Assembly (NCBI RefSeq): GCF_910592395.1
Contig: NC_088319.1
Span: 62,001-126,000 of the forward strand
DNA: 64,000 bases
Source: Lineus longissimus
Taxonomy: Eukaryota; Nemertea; Pilidiophora; Heteronemertea; Lineidae
Reading direction: 5' to 3'
The notes beneath the pieces are model-generated. The model was not told the DNA's origin and ran no database searches. It saw nothing but the letters and a program-made list of their open reading frames with translations. Made by a program: the position numbers and the translations under genes. Positions 23,910 through 34,400 of this stretch are shown piece after piece (positions within the stretch are counted from its first letter, which is position 1; each line of letters starts with the position of its first letter).

Positions 23910-24515
23910 TAGCTTGATGCGGAGTGTACAGTGGCTTGATGCGGAGTGTACAGTGGCTTGATGTGGAGTGTACAGTGGCTTGATGCAGAGTGTACAGTGG
24001 CTTGATGCGGAGTGTACAGTAGCTTGATGCGGAGTGTACAGTGGCTTGATGTGGAGTGTACAGTGGCTTGATGCGGAGTGTACAGTGGCTTGATGCGGAG
24101 TGTACAGTAGCTTGATGCGGAGTGTACAGTGGCTTGATGCGGAGTGTACAGTGGCTTGATGCGGAGTGTACAGTGGCTTGATGCGGAGTGTACAGTGGCT
24201 TGATGCGGAGTGTACAGTGGCTTGATGCGGAGTGTACAGTGGCTTGATGTGGAGTTTACAGTGGCTTGATGTGGAGTGTACAGTGGCTTGATGTGGAGTG
24301 TACAGTGGCTTGATGCGGAGTGTACAGTGGCTTGATGTGGAGTGTACAGTGGTTTGATGTGGAGTGTACAGTGGCTTGATGTGGAGTGTACAGTGGTTTG
24401 ATGTGGAGTGTACAGTGGCTTGATGTGGAGTGTACAGTGGCTTGATGTGGAGTGTACAGTGGCTTGATGCGGAGTGTACAGTGGCTTGATGTGGAGTGTA
24501 CAGTGGTTTGATGCA
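23910..24515. repeat. 22-bp minisatellite, about 27 copies
   Basis: The unit is ggcttgatgcggagtgtaca plus gt. As 22 is not a multiple of 3, three units (66 bases) make one 22-residue period. This explains the long minus-strand frame (23859-24587), which I treat as non-coding: it has no splice context, domain or signal peptide. The array directly abuts the 68-bp array. Confidence 0.95.
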
Positions 24516-24609
24516 GGGAAGCAAGTTGGTCTTGGTGAACACTTTGCGGAAGCTGCCAGTGACAGACAATGGAGAAGATCCCTGCACTTTTGATCAGGAC
24601 CAAGTCTGG

Positions 24610-25530
24610 CTCGCGACCAAGTCTGGCTCGATCAGCCCTTAGAGTAGTATTCTAAGATCAGTCTTCTTCACGAACATTTATTTGTCAAAAAATGAAGAGA
24701 AGTTCTCTCAAGTGTTTGAAACAAAATAGACTATCTATTTATTTACAAGGATGCTGCGAAATGTGGAAACATATTTTAGCATAACATGCCCCCCACGTAC
24801 CTAGTCAAGGACGGAATTACTTAGTTACCATCATATCAAGTTTGATAAAACATGATCTCATATTTTTGTATGAAATAACATACCGTACCATACACTATAC
24901 ACAAATTTACAATGAACTGCTGACAAAAATATTGGTGATTACAGCATAATAACCGGTCAAATTTGACAACCTTGTTAACTTAGGAAAATATATAAGAATA
25001 TTGTGATTTAATCTGAAGTATGAATGAAATAAAACACATTCTGCCCAAAAGTTAAACGAATTCAAAGAGACTGGATTCTCAAGAACCTTAGAAATCTGAG
25101 ATTAAGCGTGGTGAGGTGAGTACATGTAGAGAAACAGTGATTCTATTTAACCAATTTTAACTCATTCTCTTTATTGTATTTAAGCCACCAGACCCAGAAG
25201 ATCATTGCAAAATGAGAAAATGACAGACAGGATGGAACACGTTTAAGATATCACAGCTTGAAGGTTTGTCGCTAGCAGCTGAAAATTTAAAGAAGGTCCA
25301 GTTTTGTAGCAGGAATTGCAGTTTGGAGAAAAATGCACTTACAGTTTTCAGCTATAAATTAAAACTATCAAATATTGGGGACAATTTACAGATTTAACAC
25401 TTTAGCTATTATAAACCAGATGATCGCTTGCTGTGTTACATCAGAACTCAATGAAGCACATCATTTCAAGAACAGAGAGAGCCAAATCTTCCATCATCGA
25501 CCAAAATGATACAACTGAATCCACCTTGCA
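24610..25530. other. AT-rich gene-free stretch
   Basis: No open frame of note, no repeat and no RNA gene seen. AT-rich intergenic sequence between two minisatellite clusters. Confidence 0.5.
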
Positions 25531-25535
25531 GATGT

Positions 25536-25845
25536 ACGCAGGGAGTTCATTCTAATCCACCTTGAGGATGTACGCAGGGAGTTCATTCTAATCCACCTTG
25601 AGGATGTACGCAGGGAGTTCATTCTAATCCACCTTGAGGATGTACGCAGGGAGTTCATTCTAATCCACCTTGAGGATGTACGCAGGGAGTTCATTCTAAT
25701 CCACCTTGAGGATGTACGCAGGGAGTTTATTCTAATCCACCTTGAGGATGTACGCAGGGAGTTCATTCTAATCCACCTTGAGGATGTACGCAGGGAGTTT
25801 ATTCTAATCCACCTTGAGGATGTACGCAGGGAGTTCATTCTACAA
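25536..25845. repeat. 36-bp minisatellite, about 8.5 copies
   Basis: The unit is gtacgcagggagttcattct plus aatccaccttgaggat. Its 12-codon length leaves a minus-strand frame open (25494-25883, repeating MNSLRTSSRWIR). I see no acceptor, donor or domain linking it to a gene. It lies about 0.6 kb beyond the stop of the minus-strand gene at 26479, perhaps in or near its 3' flank. Confidence 0.92.
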
Positions 25846-26478
25846 GTATGAAGCAGCCCGGAATGCTCCGAATGCTCCCTCACTAATTGTTTTGCGTTTG
25901 GATCCTGAAACAGTCAATAGAGGACTTCCTGAGAAGTGTTCAGTGGTGTAGACAGACAACCCACACAGCCTGATGTATATTTGGTGATCACTGAGCAAGA
26001 TGTCACCAATCACCTGCAAAGCAGGGAAGCCATCTGAGGGAGAATTGAGCTCTAGGAGCAACTTGAAACTGTTGTGCTACTTGTACTGTTGACTGCTGCC
26101 TCACTGGTGGTACACTAACAGCTCACAGCTGTCATGTCTTTTGGAGTGCTACTCTTGGCAGCTGTTTTATCTGTCAACCAGTGCCTGAAAGACAAATGGA
26201 AATACTTCATGAAAAGGGATGAATGTTTACATGCGTCATGTTGCTGTGACCCAGCTTAAAGGAAAAGCTCAATTGTTAAGAATTTATGGCTAGAGAGACA
26301 ATAGCCTTAGATTTCGATATTACAATAAAATACATATTTCCCTGGGCAACCACAATAGTGGTCTTAGATCTCCGCCTCACTGGTCTGGCATCATCCAGGA
26401 AAAGCAGTGGAGGAGTATGCTTCACTGGGGCTGTCAGTGCCGACCTAACATTACCTTGATGCACTCAAGCATGATTAC

Positions 26479-28777
26479 TCACTCTTCTAAAGGTTCTCCT
26501 CGCTGAGTCTCACGATGCATCACAAATTTATCTGTGTATTCGGACCATTCTGGCCACTCTCCACTCCTCGCTAATAGAGACTCACGAATGGTCGAGTCTA
26601 TTTTGCTGTAATCTTCGATCGTCTTTGGGATAGTTGAGGGCACGATCTGCTGGTTATTGAGGCGTAATGATGCACCATTCCATGTTGTGATTGCTGAAAT
26701 GAATGAATTCTATATACCCATATTTCATATTGACAGGACAGAGCAGGTTTAGGTCAGGCAGTTGTCTTTTATCACGGATAAAAATCACCCAAAATGTCTG
26801 TTTGATTTCACTTGGGATAAAGTTTAACTTTTCTGAAATTAACTCAAATTATATCGGTCCCTGTGGCCGCTATCCCCAGTGACTTACATGGGTTTCTCTC
26901 CGAATAGTATCCTTCACTCGGCCGTCCATACTTAAAGATGACCTGCCCCGGTTGGTTTGTCGGAGGTCGACGGTAACAGTCAATGGTGAGGTAATCATTT
27001 TTATCCTCTGCTTGAATGTGGCGTAATGTCCTGCTCCCTGGGATTTCTGGAATTGATGTGACACATTATGATGATATTACAAATACTGGCGTAGGTTGAT
27101 TCGTCGTGATTCATATGGGCTGTGCTAGGTACCAGTCAAAACTTCCTCTAGAGACAATGTTCCCAGGTTATGAATCAATTTGTCTACCAGGGCTGCGCCA
27201 GATACCAGTCAAAACTTCCTCTGTCAATGTGTCTATTTGGACTGTTAAACTTGGCTAGATTCGTTTGATGCATTTTTGTCTGAGGAAGGCAGTAAATTAG
27301 GCTAAAAGTGTCCAAAGTTTTGATTCTACCACTGCCCTGATCTAATCTGAGAACGGGGATTTCAATCCTGATCTGGTTCCTAAAACCTACCAACTTTAGT
27401 AACTCCCCATCGTGGATTGGCAGCAATGCGACAATTGCCATGTTGACCATCAATATTACGACTCCATTTACTGTCGATGTAGCAGAATGGATCGTGGAGG
27501 GGTTCACCGCGCAAGTAGTACTGGCTCATGCTGTTAACAAATCGGTCCTTGTAGTAACGACCCCCCTCTCGTGGAGGTCCGTTTGGATTTTCCTCCTCTT
27601 CACTCTTTGGTTTCCCACACATGAAAAGTGGGGAAGGGTCCTGGAATTATTGATCAAAATCATTGTCAAAGTCAAACTGGTATTTTCATTCATCCAAATA
27701 TGCCAATAGGGCCAATCATCCCAGACAGTCACAACCATAGGGCCAATCATCCCAGACAGTCACAACCATAGGGCCAATCATCCTAGACAGTCACAACCAT
27801 AGGGCCAATCATCCTAGACAGTCACAACCATAGGACCAATCACCCTAGACAGTCACAACCATAGGGCCAATCATCCCAGACAGTCACAACCATAGGGCCA
27901 ATCATTCTAGACAGTCACAACCATAGGGCCAATCATCCCAGACAGTCACAACCATAGGGCCAATCATCCTAGACAGTCACAACCACAGGGCCAATCATCC
28001 CAGACAGTCACAACCATAGGGCCAATCATCCCAGACAGTCACAACCATAGGGCCAATCATCCCAGACAGTCACAACCATAGGGCCAATCATCCTAGACAG
28101 TCACAACCATAGGGCCAATCATCCCAGACAGTCACAACCATAGGGCCAATCATCCCAGACAGTCACAACCATAGGGCCAATCATCCCAGACAGTCACAAC
28201 CATAGGGCCAATCATCCCAGACAGTCACAACCATAGGGCTAATCATCCCAGACAGTCACAACCATAGGGCCAATCATCCTAGACAGTCACAACCATAGGG
28301 CCAATCATCCCGGACAGTCACAACCATGCGGCTAATTACACCAGTCACATTCATAAGTTAATGGGTCCATTATAGTAGAATTGTAAGGCCCCCCCCCCCC
28401 CCAATTACTTATTAGCATCTCCTGGGGCACTGACCCATTCTGTTTAAAGCTGGGAGTCCCAAATCAAGATGCCGTAAAATAATGTCTTTCCTCGCCACAA
28501 TATGGTGATGCTTCTTAATGTAGAGAACACATCAACAACAATGTCTCATGAGAGAGGCAAGAGACACACTGAAACAGATTTGAAATACCTTTTTGATGTT
28601 CATGATCTGTTCATCAGTTAGAACTGTGTACTGCACATTAGGTGTGCGAGGTTTCTTCGTATAACCAAGATACATCGCTTTCTTGTCACCATCGGACACT
28701 GGCGCTGGTACTTCCACTGTTGACGATGCACACGCTGTCCTCTTTCTCTCATCTCCGGACACTGATTTTGCCGACAT
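26479..28777 (-). CDS. Unrecognised 270-residue protein, four coding exons
   Basis: Exons 28777-28589, 27640-27391, 27046-26888 and 26693-26479 join in phases 0, 1 and 1 with GT..AG at every junction, giving 813 coding bases. The start ATG lies 5 bases after a good acceptor (tttttaacag). Residues 1-63 include MSAKSVSGDERKRTA and AMYLGYTKKPRTPNVQY. Exon 2 has an acidic SEEEEN patch, then REGGRYYKDRFVNSMSQYYL and HGNCRIAANPRWGV. Exon 3 reads KNDYLTIDCYRRPPTNQPGQ and KYGRPSEGYYSERNP. Exon 4 ends SGEWPEWSEYTDKFVMHRET..GEPLEE. It is Tyr, Arg and Pro rich, with no signal peptide, membrane segment or motif I can name. Short charged, aromatic-rich proteins of this kind include ciliary and sperm microtubule-associated proteins, but that is a guess. 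Intron 1 holds a 31-bp minisatellite. The gene structure is secure; the function is unknown. Confidence 0.85.
27697..28332. repeat. 31-bp minisatellite, about 20 copies, in intron 1
   Basis: The unit is catagggccaatcatcccag plus acagtcacaac. It lies wholly within intron 1 of the minus-strand gene. A C14 homopolymer follows near 28389. Confidence 0.95.
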
Positions 28778-29043
28778 ATTTTCTGTTAAAAATGAAATCA
28801 GAATTTATGATTATTGCCATTTTCACTGCTGTGACGTGCCCTCCTGTAATCTACAGCGGAGGTCAGCAGTCATGGTCATGGACACCAAGGGCCTAGACCA
28901 CAGACACTGGCCGTGCATCAGCTGATCGTTCTTGGAAATCATTCATTGCCATTGGCATTAGACCTAGACATGATGGAAATATCATTATGAATATGATTCC
29001 GATTAAATGTAACTGTCAAGTTTCGTGATCAAAACAAACTCAC

Positions 29044-29200
29044 CAGTTCGTTCCTTTCTCACACTATGACACGAGGAGACGGTTTGTTGATCAGCACCAG
29101 GCTGACCACCAGAAGTTAAATGGCACCAGATCTCTCACAACGGACAACGTCAGTCAATCCAGCATCGACCAAGTGACTTGAGATTAATTGAATGTCAACT
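29044..29200 (-). other. Probable 5' non-coding exon of the 26.5-28.8 kb gene
   Basis: On the minus strand, GAACGAACTG is followed by donor GTGAGT, with the exon edge at 29044. The coding exon starts 5 bases upstream of the ATG after an acceptor at about 28783. A leader exon spliced over a 260-base intron is the simple reading. The upstream boundary is not visible. Confidence 0.4.
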
Positions 29201-29299
29201 CATGTGGATTGTTTACAATATGGCTTCCCTGACTACACTGATCTGCGGAGCTATCAACAAATTCCGGGTTGACAAAGTAAGGGGCCAAATAAAGTTAAC

Positions 29300-30220
29300 A
29301 AAAAATGAAAAACCCCAAATCCCTGGTAACTAATGAGTGCGGCATTCTTTACACTTTAAATCCTTAATTTAATTGATTATGGTGTACCACAAAATCACTT
29401 AATTTTTCATCTTGACACTAGAGGCGCTGATTTCGTTCCTAAGGTGGCACTACACAGTGCGGAGGATGGTATCAAGGTCAGTGTCAAATAGCAAATAGGC
29501 CCGGGCAACCGACACGAGGCAGTCTTTCAGTTCCTGCTTAGGCCTCATCATACATCACAGGCACCATAATCCATACATTTCTGGGTTCATATGAAGCCTA
29601 AATTGTCTACAGCATTTTCAATGCATTTAATTCATAATAGAAACGGATAGGTGGCGCCACCTATGACAGCAATGAAAATGGACCCTGTCCCCACTATGTT
29701 ACGCCCCCAATTCTGTAGGGTCTCATTAGGGAGATTTTTTTGTATTCATGCGCGGCCAAGCCCTAACCGTAGTTCTTAAAAAATCATTGATTTCTTGGTC
29801 CTCAAAGTATGCCAGTGTTGATTTAGCAGTTGTTTTGGCAAAGACGTGCTTTTTGAAGAGTCTAAAACCTAAAGCGCTACTCAATAGGCGGCTAACAAGA
29901 AACTACGCATTTTACTGTTGTTGCCGACGTATGTGTACAATGAACTTGGGATGTGGGTCGGCCCCGTGTTGCAATGCCGTCCAGTGCCAGCTGACCAGTG
30001 CGTTTTTCGCTGATTTGTGCAAAATTCAATATATCTCAAAAGTTCATGGTTGACCCTCAATTTTTTTTGTGTGTAGCGTAAGCAACTGTCTTTCACGGGA
30101 GAATGGTCACTGTAAGAATTATTCAGGAAGAAATGTATAATGTTTGGGGTTTTCCGTGATTGTCCGGCCCGCGAATTCCCAAACTGAACTGACACTTAGA
30201 ATAATTTTCGGAGTTCCATT
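29300..30220. other. Gene-free stretch
   Basis: Low-complexity and unique sequence without a supportable gene. The 101-codon plus frame at 29748-30053 has no recognisable domain. Confidence 0.45.
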
Positions 30221-30227
30221 GGCTGAT

Positions 30228-30310
30228 CATGGTCACGTGGTGTAGCCTTCACTGTGCACACTTCTTCAGCGATCTGGAGGCATCCTTGGGTGTGGGTTCG
30301 AATCCGCCAT
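30228..30310 (+). repeat. tRNA-derived SINE head
   Basis: A near-perfect RNA polymerase III B box (gggttcgaatccgcc) ends near 30306. An A-box-like tggtgtagccttcac lies about 50 bases upstream. Cloverleaf arms are not intact, so this is a tRNA-derived repeat rather than a functional tRNA gene. It lies directly next to the TIR element at 30333. Confidence 0.5.
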
Positions 30311-30332
30311 TGGGATATTTTTTCTTTCAAAG

Positions 30333-30525
30333 TGGCTATTCTTACGGTACCGTAACAATAAAAATTTCAGCGATTTTAGGGATCAAACTGAAGATTAGGG
30401 GACAAGGATTAGTGTTAGGGAAGGGCTAAGGAAGGGTCAGTGCTAGGAGTAAGGGACAGGGTCTAGGTTAGGTTGGGAGTAGGATTAAGGCTCAAAAGTG
30501 AAAATGACCGCCGTAAGAATAGCCA
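30333..30525. mobile_element. 193-bp TIR element with G-rich telomere-like core
   Basis: Perfect 15-bp terminal inverted repeats: TGGCTATTCTTACGG at 30333-30347 and CCGTAAGAATAGCCA at 30511-30525. Between them is a one-sided G-rich core (30390-30490) of degenerate gttaggg/gattagggg/gtaaggga motifs resembling telomeric TTAGGG. No coding capacity. It looks like a non-autonomous DNA element. Confidence 0.6.
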
Positions 30526-30928
30526 GTAGTGTTCGCATGTAAAATGCATTAGCAGATTAGAGACTGCCGCAATAATAGCCACAGTCTTTTTCTTTTTTGC
30601 TTTCATTTATATTATATATCTCATATCATGTATGATAATGTTTTAACATGTATTTTCATTTTTAGATTGTGTCAATTTCATACCACTAATTTCAAATAAA
30701 ATATTTTCTCAGCCTATTCTTAGTGCAAGAGAAGATCAGGATCACTCTCGTCACTCTTGATTACTGACGAATGATAAAGAATGAAAGACAAGTGTCCTGC
30801 CAAAGATCACACAGCAGATGAGCAAACGAGTCCTTCTTTGTAGATTTGACAACCCTAGAACATGTAGAAAGCACATCTACTTTCTTGGGGTACTTCCTCA
30901 ATCCACATCAAAAAGTCCCAGGGAGCGA

Positions 30929-30990
30929 AAAGACTTCGATTTGGAGCGACACGACTGGGGGCGAAAAGGTCTGGAAGCGAAACAGCTGCA
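30929..30990 (+). repeat. Dispersed GGAGCGAAA repeat, copy 1
   Basis: Contains cgatttggagcgacacgact, ggg.gcgaaaa and ggaagcgaaacagc, matching 61668-61727. Units of about 10-14 bases built on GGAGCGAAA(CGACT) repeat internally. Class unknown. Confidence 0.55.
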
Positions 30991-31421
30991 ATTCAACAGA
31001 GATAATTTTTACGAAGTTTTTGTTAAATAAAGTTAGTTTTTACGCTTATCTAGTTTTGTTACGTCATATAAAAACAATGAAATCGTTTACTAACACGCCA
31101 CGTTCCTTATAAATCAATCAGATTTCGTCGTATATTGCGGATTATCCAAAAAACGACTGTCTTATCTCTCATCTCTACTCCTGTGCTAGCTTCCGAGATT
31201 AGATAGTCTCGCATTTTATGCATGCACGCACTGCATGCTGATGCTCTATCTCGATGCAGTGCATGCCGGTCCTTGAAATAGTTGCATGCACTGTCTATCA
31301 AGCCACTGTGCCAGTTCCACACTCGACTACAGGCTTGAGACTATAGGCCTATCTTTTTTCTTGTTGGACCAGTTGGTTGAATGTAACGATGCTCTCTTCC
31401 ACTCCCAGGTCCACCTCCAAG

Positions 31422-34400
31422 ATGAGTACACATACAAATGGTTTGGGACACAATGAAAAGGTGGCAATCTTGGATGCTGGCGCTCAATATGGCAAAGTAA
31501 GTGTTCGTCATATTATGTGCTCTCATTCTCAATTGACCTTTTTGAATAGGATTGTTTGGGCGCTGCGCTGACCCGCCATGCATATTGTTTGGGCGCTGAC
31601 CCGTCATGCATTTCGCCTGTAACCAACGGCCACAGTGGCTTAATGTTCGAAGTCGGCTTAGGCCTTCTGACGTGTTCACATTTGATTTCTTTTGGGTCTG
31701 ATTTGTCTTTGTAGAAATGGCCCATTCGTATATGTCTAAATATCTATTGTTTGCTTGATAGGTGATTGATCGAAAGGTGCGTGAGCTGAATGTGGATACC
31801 GATATTCTTCCATTGGATACACCTGCCTTCCAGTTGAAAGAACGTGCATACAAGTGAGTATTTTATTTCTAGAATGATGATGCTTGTTGGGTCTCTAAAT
31901 AGGCTATGATTTGGTAATCAAGCCTTAGCATGCCCTTTCATCTCAATGTAAGTTTTATGTGGAGTTGGCAATTGTGGTTGACTTGGTAGGCCTGTCAAAG
32001 CAATACAAACTCTTATGATGCCAAACACTACAGGCAGAAGAGGAATATGAGAAGATCCGCAGTTGGTGAGTCATGGTCACATTGTGCCCCAATGTACTTC
32101 CTCTCAATGTCAGGCCCTTTGGGGCTTTTAACAAGATGAAGACTTGTGTATCTCCACATTTCATATTGCTCTTGTAAATAACATCTTGAGTCAAACGTTA
32201 CCATTTTGTCTGCTTTCACTTAGGGCAATCATCATATCGGGTGGCCCAAACTCTGTGTATGCTGCCGATGCTCCTGTATACGACCCTGAGATCTTCCAGT
32301 GCGGTATTCCTCTCCTTGGAATCTGTTACGGAATGCAGATGCTGAACAAGGAGATGAACGGCACTGTTGAGAAGAAGGTTCAGCGGGAAGATGGCCAGTT
32401 CAAGATTTCATTGGAGACAAAGTGCCCCTTATTTAAGTAGGTTGAGTAGTAAATGATGAGGTTGTTAAAGGGCTGCACTCCTCACCGAGAATGTGGGTTC
32501 ATGTCACATTCAAGTCACTGTGTATTTGTGGTGGCGTTCTCGAGTTGTGAGACATGACAAGGACTTGATCGGCAGACGCCATTTCGCTGCTGGTACCGTG
32601 CTCAAGGAGTGAATTCGATGAGCGCACTTTCCAGGGTGGCACTGTGGGACGACCTTCCTGACCAGAGGAACATGCTTGGATTTACCCTAACCCACTCTAT
32701 AGTCAAACACTATCTCGAGGCATCCTCCATTTCAGGTGTCTTCAGAAGGAGGAAGAGGTGTTGCTGACCCACGGAGACAGTCTCGCCAAACTCGGCAATG
32801 GTTTATCCGCGATAGCGTATTCAGGGAATATCATCGCAGGTGAGATATGAGGGCTTAAGGTGTGTTTGTGCTTGGTGTGTGTTACTGTATCACTGTGTGT
32901 ATCACACGTTCCAGCATGGGTCAATGATGGTCCACTGACTCCCTTTGTTAAAAGCTGGTCCCTTTCTGTCGATTCTTCTAACCTGGCCTGGCAGAGTAAT
33001 GGAGAATCTTGGTCTATCTTGTTGATTCAGTGCGTGTCACACCTCTGAACGAACAGACATTTTACCACTGTACCTCTCTGATGGCCGTCAGGTTGAAAAT
33101 ATTTTCTTCATGATCGTTCTTTCTCTCCAGGTATAGCAAACGAAAAGCTCAAACTGTATGGTCTCCAGTTCCACCCGGAGGTTGATCTCACAGAACACGG
33201 TCAAGTTATGTTCAAGAACTTTCTGTTTGAGATTGCCAAGTGTAAAGGCATGTACACGATGAAGAGTCGCGAAGCTACATGCATCGATTACATCCGACAG
33301 ACAGTGGCGGATCATAAAGTATTGGTGAGTGGCCATCTCAACCAGATCCAATCCATTGTGTGCATCGTGCCACCAATTGCTGGCTCTCTGAGACTGAGCT
33401 CTTCCTGTTTGATGTCATATATGTCCTCAATTTGTTGGAGATGTTGTTAGAATCTTGGCAAGGGCCCTGCAAGGTAGGCAACTGACTGCGCCATCTACAG
33501 GTGTTTCATATGACTTTTTCAGATGTTAGTAAGCGGTGGCGTGGATTCGACCGTCTGCGCTGCCTTGTTACACAAAGCATTGAAGGAGGACCAAGTCATA
33601 GCTGTCCATATTGATAATGGCTTCATGAGGAAACATGAAAGTCAGCAGGTCGAGGAGTCGCTCAAGAAGCTCGGATTGAAACTACGAGGTTTGTTCATTT
33701 CACTCTGCGAGCATGATGAAGTCATTTTGAAGCTAGAGATACAAAGTTACTCAGTCTCAACCTGGGGATGGGGGTGGGGGTAACTGTGTCAGCATCGTGG
33801 AGCCCATTTAGTCTTTGTGGAGCAATTGGCTGAACTTCTATTGAACTAGGGTTTGTCCCAATCGAAATTGGTTTCATGAGGGAACATGAGAGTTGAACTA
33901 TGAGGTTCGTGAATTGTAACATTCATTCAACCGATGGTGGCTCCTGCTCTCTCCAAACTTGCAGCCAAATTTGATGGTCATGTGACGTTGTGGTGGTTTG
34001 ACCTCGTGCTCGATTCCAGTTTGACCCCAGAAGACCACGCAATCTTGCTGGCAATCATGGGTCAGCCGTTGTGCCCTCTGCAGGTCATGTGTGAAAATGT
34101 GTGACCTCAATTTTCATCTAAATTTTAGTTGTGAATGCCGCCCATGCGTTTTACAATGGAACGACGTCTATACCTATCAACAAATGTGACCCATCACGGA
34201 AACGCCGTACAAAGGCATTAAACCAGACAACTGACCCAGAGGAGAAACGCCAGATTATTGGTGATACGTTTATGAGGGTGAGTATAACACAACGTAGACA
34301 TTTGGTGTGATTATTGCATGATAGGCTTTGCATTTGGTCGTGCTATTTGTAGCTCAAGTGCCGATGTACTTTGATAAGTGCGGGGGAACCAAATATATTT

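Noticed and set aside
23859-24587. 242-codon minus-strand repetitive protein
   Set aside because: Produced by a 22-bp array without stops. No start context, splice sites, domain or signal peptide.
25494-25883. 129-codon minus frame repeating MNSLRTSSRWIR
   Set aside because: 36-bp repeat artefact; no link to the neighbouring gene's exons.
31230-31280. Short palindromic gcatgc/ctgcatgc cluster
   Set aside because: Simple alternating sequence; no sign of function.
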